From Undaria pinnatifida (lineage: Eukaryota; Sar; Phaeophyceae; Laminariales; Alariaceae): a stretch of DNA of 64,000 nucleotides. Positions within the stretch are counted from its first letter, which is position 1. The number at the start of each line of letters is the position of its first letter. The DNA lies in assembly GCA_012845835.1 (NCBI GenBank), contig JABAKD010000026.1, forward strand, positions 62,001 to 126,000, given 5' to 3'. Below the pieces are notes generated by a model. It did not search any database. It saw only the letters and a program-made list of their open reading frames with translations, and was not told where the DNA came from. The translations under genes were made by a program, and so were the position numbers. Positions 12,201 through 20,227 of this stretch are shown piece by piece.

Positions 12201-15200
12201 GGTCAAATAGGCGGAGTATTTCCACTATCCCGATATCCCGCTATCATGTAGCCAACTTATCACTGGAAACCCCAACAATACTCAGCCGTCATCATATCCA
12301 CATCATATTCAAGCATACAATCAACAGCCTCCCTGCTTCGTAAATGATACGGTATGATGCTATATTGTCATATCATCAGCGTAGAACGATTCAATGAAAA
12401 TTACATTCAATCAGTATCCTCCTAGTACCTCTGTGACATGAAAGATTGCAACACAATAGTCCTTAAAAAGCACTCCATAAATCTAGAGACACAATTCAGG
12501 GACAGTATTCAACGTCAATCTTCACGAACCTAAGATCTACCTGGTAAGTCGTAAAATCCTAAGTCCAAATACAAAAACTCAAATCCGAAATTCATAGACC
12601 GAAAACTCAAATCCGAAAACTCAAAAATCGGCCTTATAATCAGCATTCAGCTTTCCTTATAAAACGGTTGTCAGCTCCATAGAACAGGGGTGCCAACAAG
12701 TGTGATTGGACAGCAGTCTCAAAACTCACTTTCGAATGAGACAAACGCCTTCCGGCTGGGTACGTACTAAAAATCCATTCAAATTCCAAACGCTCAAATC
12801 CCGAGAAAGATAATGCCATACTAGACAACGCAATCGTGAAAACAGCAATGTTCAAAAACAAAGAAACAGTTACTTGCCTCCCTAACTACCATGCACTCTT
12901 TTAAAAGTACGAAAATCCAGCTAATATATGCAGAATAATCCGTCAAGAAACAATTCAAACCAGCTCGCGAAAAAGTTAGTCGCCCTCGGGTTCAAACCAA
13001 GGCTACGGTAGGGGGGGTACCCCCATTTTCACCGATGTGTTTGAGCCACTCGCACGAGTGGCTCTGTACCCCACGGATGAAGATGGTTTAGGCACTTGTT
13101 TTGGCGCAGCTTAGATCGCCTTTGCATTGCGGATTAATTTCGTCAATGTAAAACATGAAGAAAACGTAAGATCGCATAGGAACAAAGGGGTTACTCGCGC
13201 GAGTGACCCCTAGCCACTGAAATAAAAGGCCCAAAAGGGGACCCCCCTACCGTAGCCTGGGTCTTCAGACGTATCGAACTCGTCGAGTTTGAGACCTTTC
13301 TCCTACTTAACGAGCCAAAATACTCTCAAGTGGTCAAGCGAATCCTTCCCCGCACAAGCGTTAACAGGTGGGCGTGACCCCTCTTCGCAGGATGAAAACT
13401 AAACGGTTTGGCTCAGCTGGGTCTCATTACGGGGCTAGTCGAGAAACCCATAGACTGATCACGCAGGGATGACCCCCGGTAGTTTACCAAAAAATCGTTG
13501 CCGTCCCCGACCCCCAAAAACAATATAAACTGGACGATTTGGCTCAGCTGGGTCTCATTACGGGGCTAGTTGAGAAAACCGTAGACTGATTACGCGGGGA
13601 TGACCCCGGGTAGTTACCAAAAATCGTCACCGTCCCCAAATCCCCCAAAAAATATAAACTGAACGATTGGGCTCAGCTGGGTCTCATTACGGGTCTAGTT
13701 GAGAAAACCATAGACTGATTACGCGGGGATGACCCCGGGTGGTTAACCAAAAATCGTCATCGACCCCAAATCCCCCCAAAAATATAACCTGAACGATTTG
13801 GCTCAGATATCATTATTAAACAGTAGAAAAAACGAACCTAGCGTACTAAATCATAACATATTCCACCGTTCTCCCAAACTCAAATGTTCATCACAAAATC
13901 CCGGTGAAACCGAATAACTGGACCGGCAAGTGCCTTCGTCAGGAAGTCTGCGTGTTGCTGCTCAGACTCTACGGCGACAATGTCAAACTCGCCCCTGAAT
14001 ACAAGCTCACGGAGGAAGTGGTGCCTAATGTCGATGTGTTTCGAATTCGACGCGCACACCGGGTTATGAGCCAGGTGCCTTGCCCCCTTGTTGTCCCCAA
14101 AAACCGTGATGCATGCGGAACCAAGGCCAGGCAAAAAAAAACTCCACACGTACCGCAAGAAAATCACCTCCTTGATGGTGTCTGCTAGTGCTACGTACTC
14201 GGCTTCTGCGGTCGAAAGCGTCACGCACTTTTGAGTCCTCGAAAACCAGCACACGCATGCTCCTGCGCACATGACAGCCCCACCAGAAACCGACCTCCTA
14301 TCAGTGGCATTGCTGGCGTAGTCTGCATCCGCATACGCAACCAGCTCCAGTCCCTTACCTCTCTGAAAAGTAATGCCAAAATCACTCGTGAAAAAAACAT
14401 ACTCTAAAATGCCAACCGCTGTTGTCCAGTGTATCGCCCTGGGCGAGTTGGTGTACCTGGCTACCGCTCTCACTGCGTTCGCAATATTCGGACGTGTCTG
14501 ATTGGCAAGCCACATCAAGCACCCTACCAGTTCACGGAAAGGCACCCTCAGGTTCAGTCGCATCGAACTCTTCGAGTTTAAGGCCCTTTTCTAACGGGTT
14601 TCTTCTGCCCGAGCTAACGCCGAGCTTCAAAGCTGTGTTTTCAGCGAAAGCTTGCTGCGAGATCGTTAAAGTGCCAGCAACCCAATATCTAGAATACCGG
14701 CAGCCAGCATACCACCTTAGCTCGCCAAGGTTGTTAATCGGCACTAAGCGGTTCAAGTCTTCGCAGAACTAATCGCATCTAGCCTTCCGTCCCACTGCGA
14801 AGATATCGTCCACATGAACTACTGTTGCTATGGAGACAGTTCCAGACTCGACCAAGCGCAAGACACACGCGTCTGCTAGACTCTGCTCAAAACCAAGACT
14901 CTTCATGTGCGATAGCAAGTGGTTGTGCCACGGTCTCGACGATTGTTTCAAGTCGTAGAGACTGCGGTTCAAGCGTACTACCTTACCAGACATCTCACCA
15001 CAACCCCGGGGTAGCCGCATCAAAGCATCTTCGTCTAGGTTTGACTGAACAAAAGCCTGCTCTGCATCGAAATGACACAGATCCAAATCTAACTCGCAAG
15101 CAATGGCACCCAACAAGCGGATGCAGGACGCCGTAGACGTCGGGGCAAATGTCTCAAAGAAGTCGATACCTTCACGCTGCCCGCAACCCCTCGCTACCAA

Positions 15201-18167
15201 GCTCGCCTTAGCCCTGGTCGCAAAGCCAATCTCATTCGATTTCCAACCGTACACCCACTTCGCCGAAAGAACATTCAGGCCGTTTGGTTGCTAGATCGCG
15301 CCAAAAGTACCCGCGTTCTCCAGGCCACCATATTCCTTCTCCATGGCCTGAATCCAGAGATCAGAATATTCGTCGGTGAGCGCTTCCGAGTACGAGTTCG
15401 GCGTCAAGAGTTCACTCACCGGGCGCGAGGGTAGAGGAGGGTTCTTGTGAGGTGGGGCTTGATGGTACAGTACATGACCAATACCCTCCCGCGCCGCCAT
15501 CAAAGACAACAGTCCATGTTGCATACCCCCCTGATTGCGCGCGGTTTGCCCCCTGGTGCGTCCCAGTTGAGCTACGCCGTCATTTACAGTCTGCGATCTG
15601 TCAATTTCTGCCTGGTTGCGAGCAGTCTGCGCTCGCGTGCGCCCCAGGTGTTGTGGCTCGCCACCATCACCAGCTCCTGAGAACTGGTGTGACAGCGGCA
15701 ACGACTGTGACTGAGGCGGCTGTGCCAGGCCTGGTGGCGCCCTCGACGTCACCAGCGACGGCTGTGCCGGCCCCGGCGACGCCCTTGACGGCACCACCGG
15801 TGACGACTGTGTCGCCCCCGGTGACGCCCTTGACGTCCACACCGGTGACGGCTAAACCAACGCCTGTGACGCCCTTGACGGCACTGGTGTCGGATGTGAC
15901 GGCACCGGTGACGTCCTTGACGGAACCGGGGACGACCTTGACGGCACCTGTGACGCTCCTGACGGCACCGGTGACGCCCTTGACGGCACCGGTGGCGGCT
16001 GTGATGGCACCGGTGACGCCCTTGACGGAACCGGTGACGGCATCGGTGACGTCCTTGACGTGACCGGTGACTGTTGTGCCAGTCCCGGTGACGTCCTTGA
16101 CGGCACCGATACCAGCTCATGCCATACCTTCCCGTCCTCCGGGGGCATCTGCGCCTCTGACAAACTCGGCCCAGATGACGGGGTGTCCTTGGCCCATGCC
16201 GCAGGCAGCAACCCAGCAAAGGCTTCCCGCGGATGCTCCCAAGTAACATCACGGGTGTACGACCGGCGGCCGGACACAAGTAACACCTTGCAACAGTCCC
16301 TCGGGTGGTTGCTGCCGCTGTTAAAAAAAAAAAAAACCTGTGCCTTCGGCTCAGATTTCAGCGTCCGCTTCACATGATAAAAGCCTGGCTTTAGAAAGGG
16401 GAGCAGTCGCGGGAACGGTGCCCTACCATACAACTTTTGGTAAGGCGACAACATGCCCGTCCTGTCGCTCACCCTCGCCGACACGTTGATGGCATCACTC
16501 GCGTGCACGCACGCTTCCGCCCATAGAGGCCCTGTCGGCGGCAGAGGCACGCCGCCGAACAGGCGGGGAGCCTCCAGGCAGGACGCCATCGCGGCCTCCA
16601 AGACTAGGGCAATCCTGCGCTCGACCACGCCGTCGTACTTTGGAGAGTCTACGGGCGTGTATTCTCGGCGGATACGGTGGTGGTCTAGCAGCGTCACGAA
16701 CTCACCCTTAGTGAATTCAGTACCGTTGTCTGAGCGCAGGCACTCCACAACGGATGGGGTGCCCTGTGCCCGAATGTCAGCCAGAAAACCAGCGAAAACA
16801 GCGGGCACGTCGGACTTCTCCTTGAGGAAGTAAGTCCATCCAAACCGAGAAAAATCGTCCACAATCATCATTAGGTAGTGGTAACCACCAGATGACGCGG
16901 GGCGCTTTCCGGACAGGTCTACAAACAGACGCTCAAAAGGTTTGGTCGAGCGACTGTTGGTGGATCTCGGAACTGGCATCCTCCTACCCTTGGCTTCGGA
17001 ACACCCAGCACAAGGGACCAACTCTCCTACCACTTCTACACCATGTTGGCGTGCCGTCTCGCGTAGGGTTTCAGCATGTGAGTGGGCTAGCGCAACGTGC
17101 AGGTCGTGAATATCGATCCGTTGCTGCTTGCCAGGGGCCAATACTGCGTTAGCCATGGGGGGGTCGGTGATCCTAGTTGCGGAGCAGTATGAGCCAGCCT
17201 CTCTGCGTACGAACGAAACACTCCCCCCAAGCATGTGAACCCCCTCGGTGTCCATGGTCACACGGAACTTTGACATCACAGCGTGTAGTGAGAACAAGTT
17301 AAACTGGACTCCAGGCACGTATCCACGTTCGTCAGCCGTACATGCGTGTCACCACCCTGGCAGTGCATCAACAGAGACAGCTTGCCAAAGCACTCGACGC
17401 CCATCATCGTCATGTCACCTATCACTAACCTCTCCTTACCTACCGGAGGGGGCTCACAGTCAAACATCCCAGTGGGGTCCCCCGTCACGTGATACGAAGC
17501 ACCAGAGTCGGCAACCCACTCATCTCTACCGCTACCCCCAGAAATGTCACGAGGCGTCTCTTTCATTTCGGAGGGGTATTGGATTGGTTGGGCAATCTGC
17601 GCGGTGAGAACGTATGGGTCGTCAGACGTGCTTTTGCTATGCGTGGATTCCGCTGCCCCTTGAGAGTCATACGGGGAGTGGACGGTCGAGGGGGCGTACG
17701 GTGCTGCTGCTGCGGCAACGTACTGTGGAGCATAGCTAGTCGGAGCGTAGTCACCAGCTCCGTAGGGCTCATGGTATGCTCCGGCCTGCCAATTTCCGTC
17801 GTATGACGCTGGTGAGGGGCTAAACGATGCAACGTGCGCGCCTAAATACCCTGAGCTGGGTGGGTAATTTTGCGCGACGTGCGCGTGTGCGTGCGCAGTG
17901 CATTGAGCGGCAGAGTGCCCCGGTTGCTGACACTTGAAGCATAGCCGGGGAGCTATCGGGGTACCTCTACGTGGCGGTCCCGATCCTGGCGGTGGCGGGG
18001 GTCTCGGTGGTAGTGCATCAGGCGGAGGTTGAACTGGTACATATCCCATCGGAGGTACATTACCAGCGTTCCCAAAAGGAGCCAACCTCAAGTCATCCCA
18101 ACGCCACTGCCCATATACCGGATCTAAACGGTACGGTGGGCCCACTACACCGCCATCACCACTTTGG

Positions 18168-18200
<33 letters not shown>

Positions 18201-20227
18201 GACTGCTGCTGTTTCTGTCTGTTTTTATGTTTTCCTTTCGAGTTCCTCCCCATCCCATTGCCCCTTGCACCGGCTGGTTGTGCACCGCCGGCGTAGAGAG
18301 CATGTGGGTCATCTCCCTTCGACTGACCCTTACCCCTTCCAACATTTTGCTTGAGCGACATGTACCCGTTTCTTACTACCTCTTCAATGTTTGAACGAGT
18401 CAGGCCAGGGCTAGACAACAGGATTTTCTTTTCCACTTCATAAGACGCTGAGAGGTTCTGGACAATATGTACATTAACGTCATCCTCATCCTTTGTACCC
18501 CCTAGCATTGCAAGTTTTTGCAATGTCTTGTCTATGCGGCTCAAGTATTCTACAGGGTCTTCACCCTCTGCAATTGAGATGGAGTCGAACTCTTGTGCTA
18601 CCCTTCGTTCTCCATGATTGTATTTGGAGCATAAAAATCGGTCATGACTTTCCACGCTCCGCTAGGTGACTTGGTCTCTAGCATCCTGGTTAAACACGGG
18701 GGGTCAGAGTCCTAAGCTCCCAGCAAAAACTCCCAAGCCATTCTAGCATACATGATTGTCGAAGCCGAGTGCCTCAACAGCAAGTCCTCATTCGTGAGGG
18801 AGTCATCCGCTACTCTAAAAGGGTTGGGTGTCTCTCTGTAGGCATCCCTGCATCCTTTTATACTAGTGAACGACGTGAATTTCTCTTTCCAGAGGGGCCA
18901 CGTGTCCCTTTTACTATTAAACTTGGGGGGACGGTTGCTACCAAAATCCCCGCCCGGATGGGCCAGACCTTGCACAACAGGCGCAAGCGACGGGGAAGAG
19001 GCTGGGGCTTCGCCTACCTCAGCTCCCGGTGTGGCTCCTTCCAGGAGAACCACTCTCCTCTGGAAGTCTGCCAGCTGCTCCAAAATGGCGGGTGTAATCC
19101 CGCCTCTGCTCCCCTGGGATTCACTTGAATCGGTGTCCCCCATGGCTCCGGCTGATTTCTCCAGCTATCTCTCTTCCGCAGAAGAGCCCACGTCACTCAA
19201 CACCCTTTCCTTCGAACAGGGATAGTACCGCGTACGCGATAATTATCGTGTTTGTTGATCCCTACGAAGCGTAGAGGGCTTACCCGTTGAGCTGACAATA
19301 GTGGGGTAGTGGAGTCACCGGTATGAAGACAAGTATAAGACGTACAAATATATATTACGTTGCTCCTGGCCAAGGCGCAGCGTGGAGTGCGCTCGCCAAG
19401 AAGAAAGGCGGTCAAATAGGCGGAGTATTTCCACTATCCCGATATCCCGCCATCATGTAGCCAACTTATCACTGGAAACCCCAACAATACTCAACCGTCA
19501 TCATATCCGCATCATATTCAAGCATACAATCAACATACCAAAATCGCCAGGTTTGGCGGCGCCCATCATTGCCGAGGTTATGTACGACAAGGGGGGTCCG
19601 GCGGCTCCGCTGCTTGTCTTCGGCCCGACGATGATCATCACGGCATTTGCGGCAGGTGATTTCGTTGTTGTTGTTGTTGTTGTTGCTGTTGTTGTCGTGG
19701 CGTCAGTGGCCAGTGTAGCTCGTTCACGAGAAGGACATACTTTTCTCCCCGTCACATTTTTTTTTCACCGCGCAGCTCGTGAGTACGTGCACGGAAAGAC
19801 GGTGGTAATTCGCGGCGCTTGACATGCAGCTCCATTTTTTTTTTTTTATTGTTCACACTTTCACTGACGTTACGTTGTCAACTGATGGGGTACGTTGTTT
19901 GTTGTCGCCAACCTACTGCGCTGCTGCCTGCTGCCGCGGGGTATATCTGCCGTAAGGTCTTGGTGAGAGTTGGACGATACGATTCATGCCCTGACGTTAT
20001 ATTTTCCATAGGCAGGATATCGACAGGTGCCGACGTATCTTTATCTGACTGAAAGTTTTAATACTATCGCCCGCAATAAATATTCCACCAGATCCCCGGG
20101 GAATACCAAAACCAACACAAAAACATTATGCCCGGCGGCGCATCTTAACTGTTACCCTCTGGCAGGTATGATTCCCATCGAGACCGCCGGTCGCAAACTG
20201 GACGACGACAGCTGGGATCGTAGATGA
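3221..20227 (+). CDS. MFS transporter, SVOP/SV2-like, nine recognised exons (5' end missing)
   Basis: Predicted membrane carrier of the major facilitator superfamily; the substrate cannot be told from sequence. Exons are 3221-3545, 3959-4094, 4751-4874, 5151-5370, 7505-7614, 7968-8132, 9149-9250, 19551-19655 and 20166-20227 (stop TGA). All junctions are GT-AG and the phases agree along the chain. Together they give about 449 residues. Family marks in order: GMLIGAGFW, ADKCGRR (the loop 2-3 D..GRR signature), FRMVVGFGVGGNLPV and TEFLP, PESPRFL, an acidic Gly-rich cytoplasmic loop in exons 3-4, SYYGLTFLLP, LITPELYSTKYRAVGLG, YDKGGPAAPLLVFG and the C-terminal PIETAGRKLDD. These match SVOP-type carriers closely in order and spacing. 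Missing are the N-terminal exons (before 3221) and perhaps one short phase-2 exon between 5370 and 7505 that would supply the usual Trp-rich start of the helix before SYYG. Intron 8 is 10.3 kb because a copia element sits in it. No exon has a stop or frameshift, so the gene looks functional. Confidence 0.88.
3546..3675 (+). repeat. 65-bp tandem duplication that copies the splice donor of exon 1
   Basis: Two direct 65-bp units, 3546-3610 and 3611-3675, differ at only a few positions. Each begins with GTGAGCG. The first GTGAGC is the predicted donor of the exon ending at 3545, so the intron carries a second identical donor 65 bp on. Use of the second would add 65 nt and hit an in-frame TGA at once. 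Confidence 0.85.
4324..4378. repeat. 14-bp perfect inverted repeat in transporter intron 2
   Basis: CCTGCGCGCTCGAG at 4324-4337 is repeated as its reverse complement CTCGAGCGCGCAGG at 4365-4378, with a 27-nt spacer containing a T run. It lies in the intron between the exons ending at 4094 and starting at 4751. In pre-mRNA it would form a stable GC-rich stem. No coding frame is linked to it. Confidence 0.7.
5720..6245. repeat. Minisatellite array A, palindromic about 40-60-bp units
   Basis: Diverged units are built on GTTGTGCAACTAGTTGTCTG, CAGACAACTACTGTT and a short purine stretch. The core is itself partly palindromic (TTGTGCAA, AACTAGTT, CTGCAG). The array starts just after 'ggtacagattgcacaccctg' and ends after 'gtttagggacaactacgg'. 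Long ORFs on both strands merely follow the repeat period. It lies inside transporter intron 4. Confidence 0.85.
6277..6600 (-). repeat. Spacer between the two minisatellite arrays, with a fragment of the 56-kb 'ttccgggta' minisatellite
   Basis: On the minus strand 6405-6480 reads CAGAACTCACAGAAGTTCC followed by GGGTATTGTGG, matching the array at 55.9-56.3 kb (for example near 56126-56150). The rest of the spacer shows no gene. The block therefore links two distant repeat regions of the window. Confidence 0.6.
6600..6935. repeat. Minisatellite array B, direct copy of array A
   Basis: It starts with a near copy of the entry sequence of array A ('gcacactccgtacaactacaac') and ends with a copy of its exit ('gtttagggacaactactgag'). 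So the whole array, with its boundaries, was duplicated in direct orientation about 880 bp from the first. Unit sequence is the same GTTGTGCAACTAGTTGTC type. Confidence 0.85.
6936..7504. other. Transporter intron, no separate gene
   Basis: No recognised coding block. A run of 13 C at about 7468-7481 lies just upstream of the acceptor CAG|CTACTAC at 7504/7505 and would serve as its pyrimidine tract. This is also the most likely place for the missing short exon of the transporter, but no segment with the right phase and a Trp-rich reading was found. Confidence 0.4.
8357..8421. repeat. Short tandem repeats: three TAGAACAGCC, two AACACTGTAACACT
   Basis: Three exact decamers and then two direct 14-15-mers occur back to back in transporter intron 6 (8133-9148). 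They have no coding relevance and are useful only as a local marker. Confidence 0.8.
8513..8850 (+). repeat. Dispersed 280-340-bp repeat, copy 1 (transporter intron 6)
   Basis: It shares a chain of collinear blocks with 11760-12035: 'gggcaga', 'caggatctgtgt', 'acagatcc' or 'agagatcc', 'gaggaaac' or 'caggaaac', 'cggctctca' and 'ggccgtgcagat' or 'ggccatgcagat', each at similar spacing. It is non-coding and probably an old short mobile element. No terminal repeat or tail is evident. Confidence 0.6.
9352..9704 (+). repeat. Direct repeat of about 95 bp, two copies 258 bp apart
   Basis: Copy 1 (about 9352-9450) and copy 2 (about 9610-9704) share 'cttgtatggcgct', 'actttagtatagtgat' and 'gaaaccaatacgatttatt'. 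The interval between them holds poly-G and poly-T stretches. It lies at the start of the 10.3-kb intron 8 of the transporter, just after the exon ending at 9250. Confidence 0.75.
9705..11759. other. Intron 8 sequence without recognised gene
   Basis: Only short ORFs without motifs. The notable sequence is the dispersed word ACCTGGTA, at 9759, 10368, 10782 and 10793, with related forms nearby. An 18-bp direct duplication 'ggggataccctaaa' lies near 11643-11675. Confidence 0.5.
11760..12035 (+). repeat. Dispersed 280-340-bp repeat, copy 2 (transporter intron 8)
   Basis: Collinear with 8513-8850 in the same orientation. It ends just before the left LTR of the copia element, so copia inserted beside or into this older repeat. 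Confidence 0.55.
12040..12326 (-). repeat. copia 3' LTR
   Basis: Outer ends on the + strand are TGTTTGTTGATC and ATACAATCAACA, giving TG..CA termini with short inverted repeats. It matches the LTR at 19249-19535 over its full length. The sequence next to it on the internal side (12327 on) reads GCAGGGAGGC on the minus strand and may be the polypurine tract. Confidence 0.92.
12327..13400 (-). pseudogene. Second, small copia RT/RNase H fragment split by a MITE
   Basis: On the minus strand 13330-13257 reads in one frame GLKLDEFDTSEDPG, matching GLKLEEFDATEPEG of the main copy (14610-14532). Beyond the MITE, 13000-12950 resembles the continuation, including FRELV as in VPFRELVGCLMW of the main copy. 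So part of a second copia polymerase lies between RNase H and the 3' LTR of the main element. The flanking 12340-12930 is AT-rich and non-coding, with repeated 'aaactcaaatccgaaa' words near 12580-12620. Confidence 0.6.
13001..13256. mobile_element. MITE-like element, 256 bp, with terminal inverted repeats
   Basis: The left end starts GGCTACGGTAGGGGGG and the right end closes with the reverse complement CCCCCCTACCGTAGCC, perfect over 16 bp. Each half also carries an inner small palindrome, GCCACTCGCACGAGTGGC on the left and GTTACTCGCGCGAGTGAC on the right. There is no coding capacity. Flanks show a possible degenerate 8-9-bp duplication (GGGTTCA on the left, GGGTCTTCA on the right), so the target duplication is uncertain. 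It interrupts the small copia fragment. Confidence 0.75.
13401..13806 (+). repeat. Tandem array, three full 130-bp units plus a partial fourth
   Basis: Units start with GGCTCAGCTGGGTCTCATTA at 13410, 13541 and 13670, with a truncated start at 13800, giving a period of 129-131 bp. Each contains 'ttgagaaaaccatagactg', 'gcggggatgacc' and 'caaaaatcgtc'. It sits between the stop of copia RNase H (13880) and the small copia fragment, so it belongs to the element's 3' non-coding part or to an insertion in it. Confidence 0.9.
13880..14563 (-). pseudogene. copia RNase H domain (end of pol)
   Basis: Open frame of 227 residues. It begins VPFRELVGCLMW (end of RT, connection) and runs to RNase H with AYADADYASN, DRRSVSGGA, LSTAEAEYVAL, VFGDNKGARHLAHNP, SKHIDIRHHF and ADFLTKAL. 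These are the usual copia signatures, with the catalytic Asp/Glu (AD, AEAE, DN) present. It is out of frame with the RT segment just upstream (14532-14756), so it cannot be made as one polyprotein here. The real start is the frame join near 14560 and not the first Met. Confidence 0.9.
14532..15842 (-). pseudogene. copia reverse transcriptase, broken in three pieces
   Basis: Pieces on the minus strand: 15842-15291 (Pro/Ser-rich linker, then SEALTDEYSDLW and MEKEYGGLENAGTF, the RT start), 15254-14769 (VARGCGQREGIDFFETFAPT, FDAEQAFVQSNL, SLYDLKQSSRPW, catalytic HVDDIF in place of YVDD) and 14756-14532 (INNLGELRWYAGCRYSR, the end of the palm and thumb). A stop at 15291 and frame changes near 14765 and 14550 separate them. 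The usual Tyr of the active-site box is His. Confidence 0.9.
15720..16120 (-). repeat. Coding minisatellite: heptad repeats SRASPVP between integrase and RT
   Basis: On the minus strand a 21-nt unit, with variants, encodes S-R-A/T-S-P-V-P about a dozen times, continuing in looser form to 15840. On the + strand it reads as GGTGACGCCCTTGACGGCAC-like units, which produce a long spurious Thr/Pro ORF. The repeat replaces the usual unstructured spacer of copia polyproteins. Confidence 0.8.
15852..17318 (-). pseudogene. copia integrase (GAG-pre-integrase, DDE core) with heptad tail
   Basis: The 488-residue frame starts PGVQFNLFSLHAV, the usual junction after protease. It then has a His/Cys zinc site of HHCC type (LHVALAHSHAETL...CAGC), the catalytic core with FVDLSG, LRSDNGTEF and KYDGVVERR (D, D, E), SDRTGMLSPYQKLYGRAPF, and the C-terminal TRDVTWEHPRE. 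A poly-A run at 16322-16335 (Phe codons on the minus strand) looks like a slippage site. The last 100 residues are the SRASPVP heptads. It is joined to the preceding protease only by a frameshift near 17318. Confidence 0.92.
17276..18655 (-). pseudogene. copia gag C-terminal half, zinc knuckle and aspartic protease
   Basis: The frame opens within gag (RRVAQEFDSISIAEGEDPVEYLSRIDK, the UBN2-type gag region). A polyglutamine stretch coded at 18170-18200 and a Gly/Pro/Tyr-rich part follow. Then come the CCHC zinc knuckle CFKCQQPGHSAAQC (about 17900-17945) and the protease start EWVADSGASYHVTGD (about 17510-17470) with the catalytic D-S-G. It ends out of frame before integrase. Gag proteins of this family package the RNA and the protease cleaves the polyprotein; here both are probably inactive because of the frame breaks. 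Confidence 0.9.
18170..18200 (-). repeat. (CTG/CAG)n microsatellite coding for polyglutamine in copia gag
   Basis: About ten CTG triplets on the + strand, read as Gln codons on the minus strand inside gag, just upstream of the zinc knuckle. A length-variable site. Confidence 0.85.
18712..19143 (-). pseudogene. copia gag N-terminal part
   Basis: The ATG at 19143 is about 105 nt from the 5' LTR and starts MGDTDSSESQGSRGG. The 143-residue frame has a leading helical stretch (ILEQLADFQRRVVLLEG) and the gag motif FTSFTSIKGC, ending at a stop at 18712. The next 60 nt read on in the same sense (SPSGAWKVMTDFYAP), so one stop and one frameshift split an original single gag. Confidence 0.8.
19249..19535 (-). 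repeat. copia 5' LTR, ending 15 bp before a transporter exon
   Basis: 287 bp, same ends as the left copy. The inner side (19230-19248) carries two overlapping palindromes, CGCGTACGCG and CGATAATTATCG, where a primer-binding site would be expected; I recognise no tRNA-complementary stretch. The outer side continues TACCAAAATCGCCAG and then the exon, so the LTR supplies the branch-point and pyrimidine region of that intron's 3' end. Confidence 0.92.
19656..20165 (+). other. Last intron of the transporter gene
   Basis: Starts GTGATTTCG and ends CTGGCAG. It holds a (GTT)n microsatellite at about 19662-19700, two poly-T runs (19759-19768, 19833-19847) and no ORF of note. Confidence 0.75.

Larger units (their letters stand above)
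12040..19535 (-). mobile_element. Ty1/copia LTR retrotransposon, minus strand, frameshifted
   Basis: It has two 287-bp LTRs with 8 mismatches by eye, flanked by a 5-bp target-site duplication: CACCA at 12035-12039 and TACCA at 19536-19540, one mismatch. On the minus strand the order is gag, zinc knuckle, protease, integrase, reverse transcriptase, RNase H, which is the copia order. At least five frame changes break the coding region. The stretch between RNase H and the 3' LTR (12327-13879) is unusual: it holds a 130-bp tandem array and a second, MITE-interrupted copia fragment. The host insertion site is intron 8 of the transporter, 15 bp before the acceptor. Confidence 0.93.

Noticed and set aside
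15452-16063. 203-codon Thr/Pro/Val-rich + strand ORF that looks like a mucin
   Set aside because: Antisense of the copia integrase-RT linker heptad repeats; the minus strand has the real domain order.
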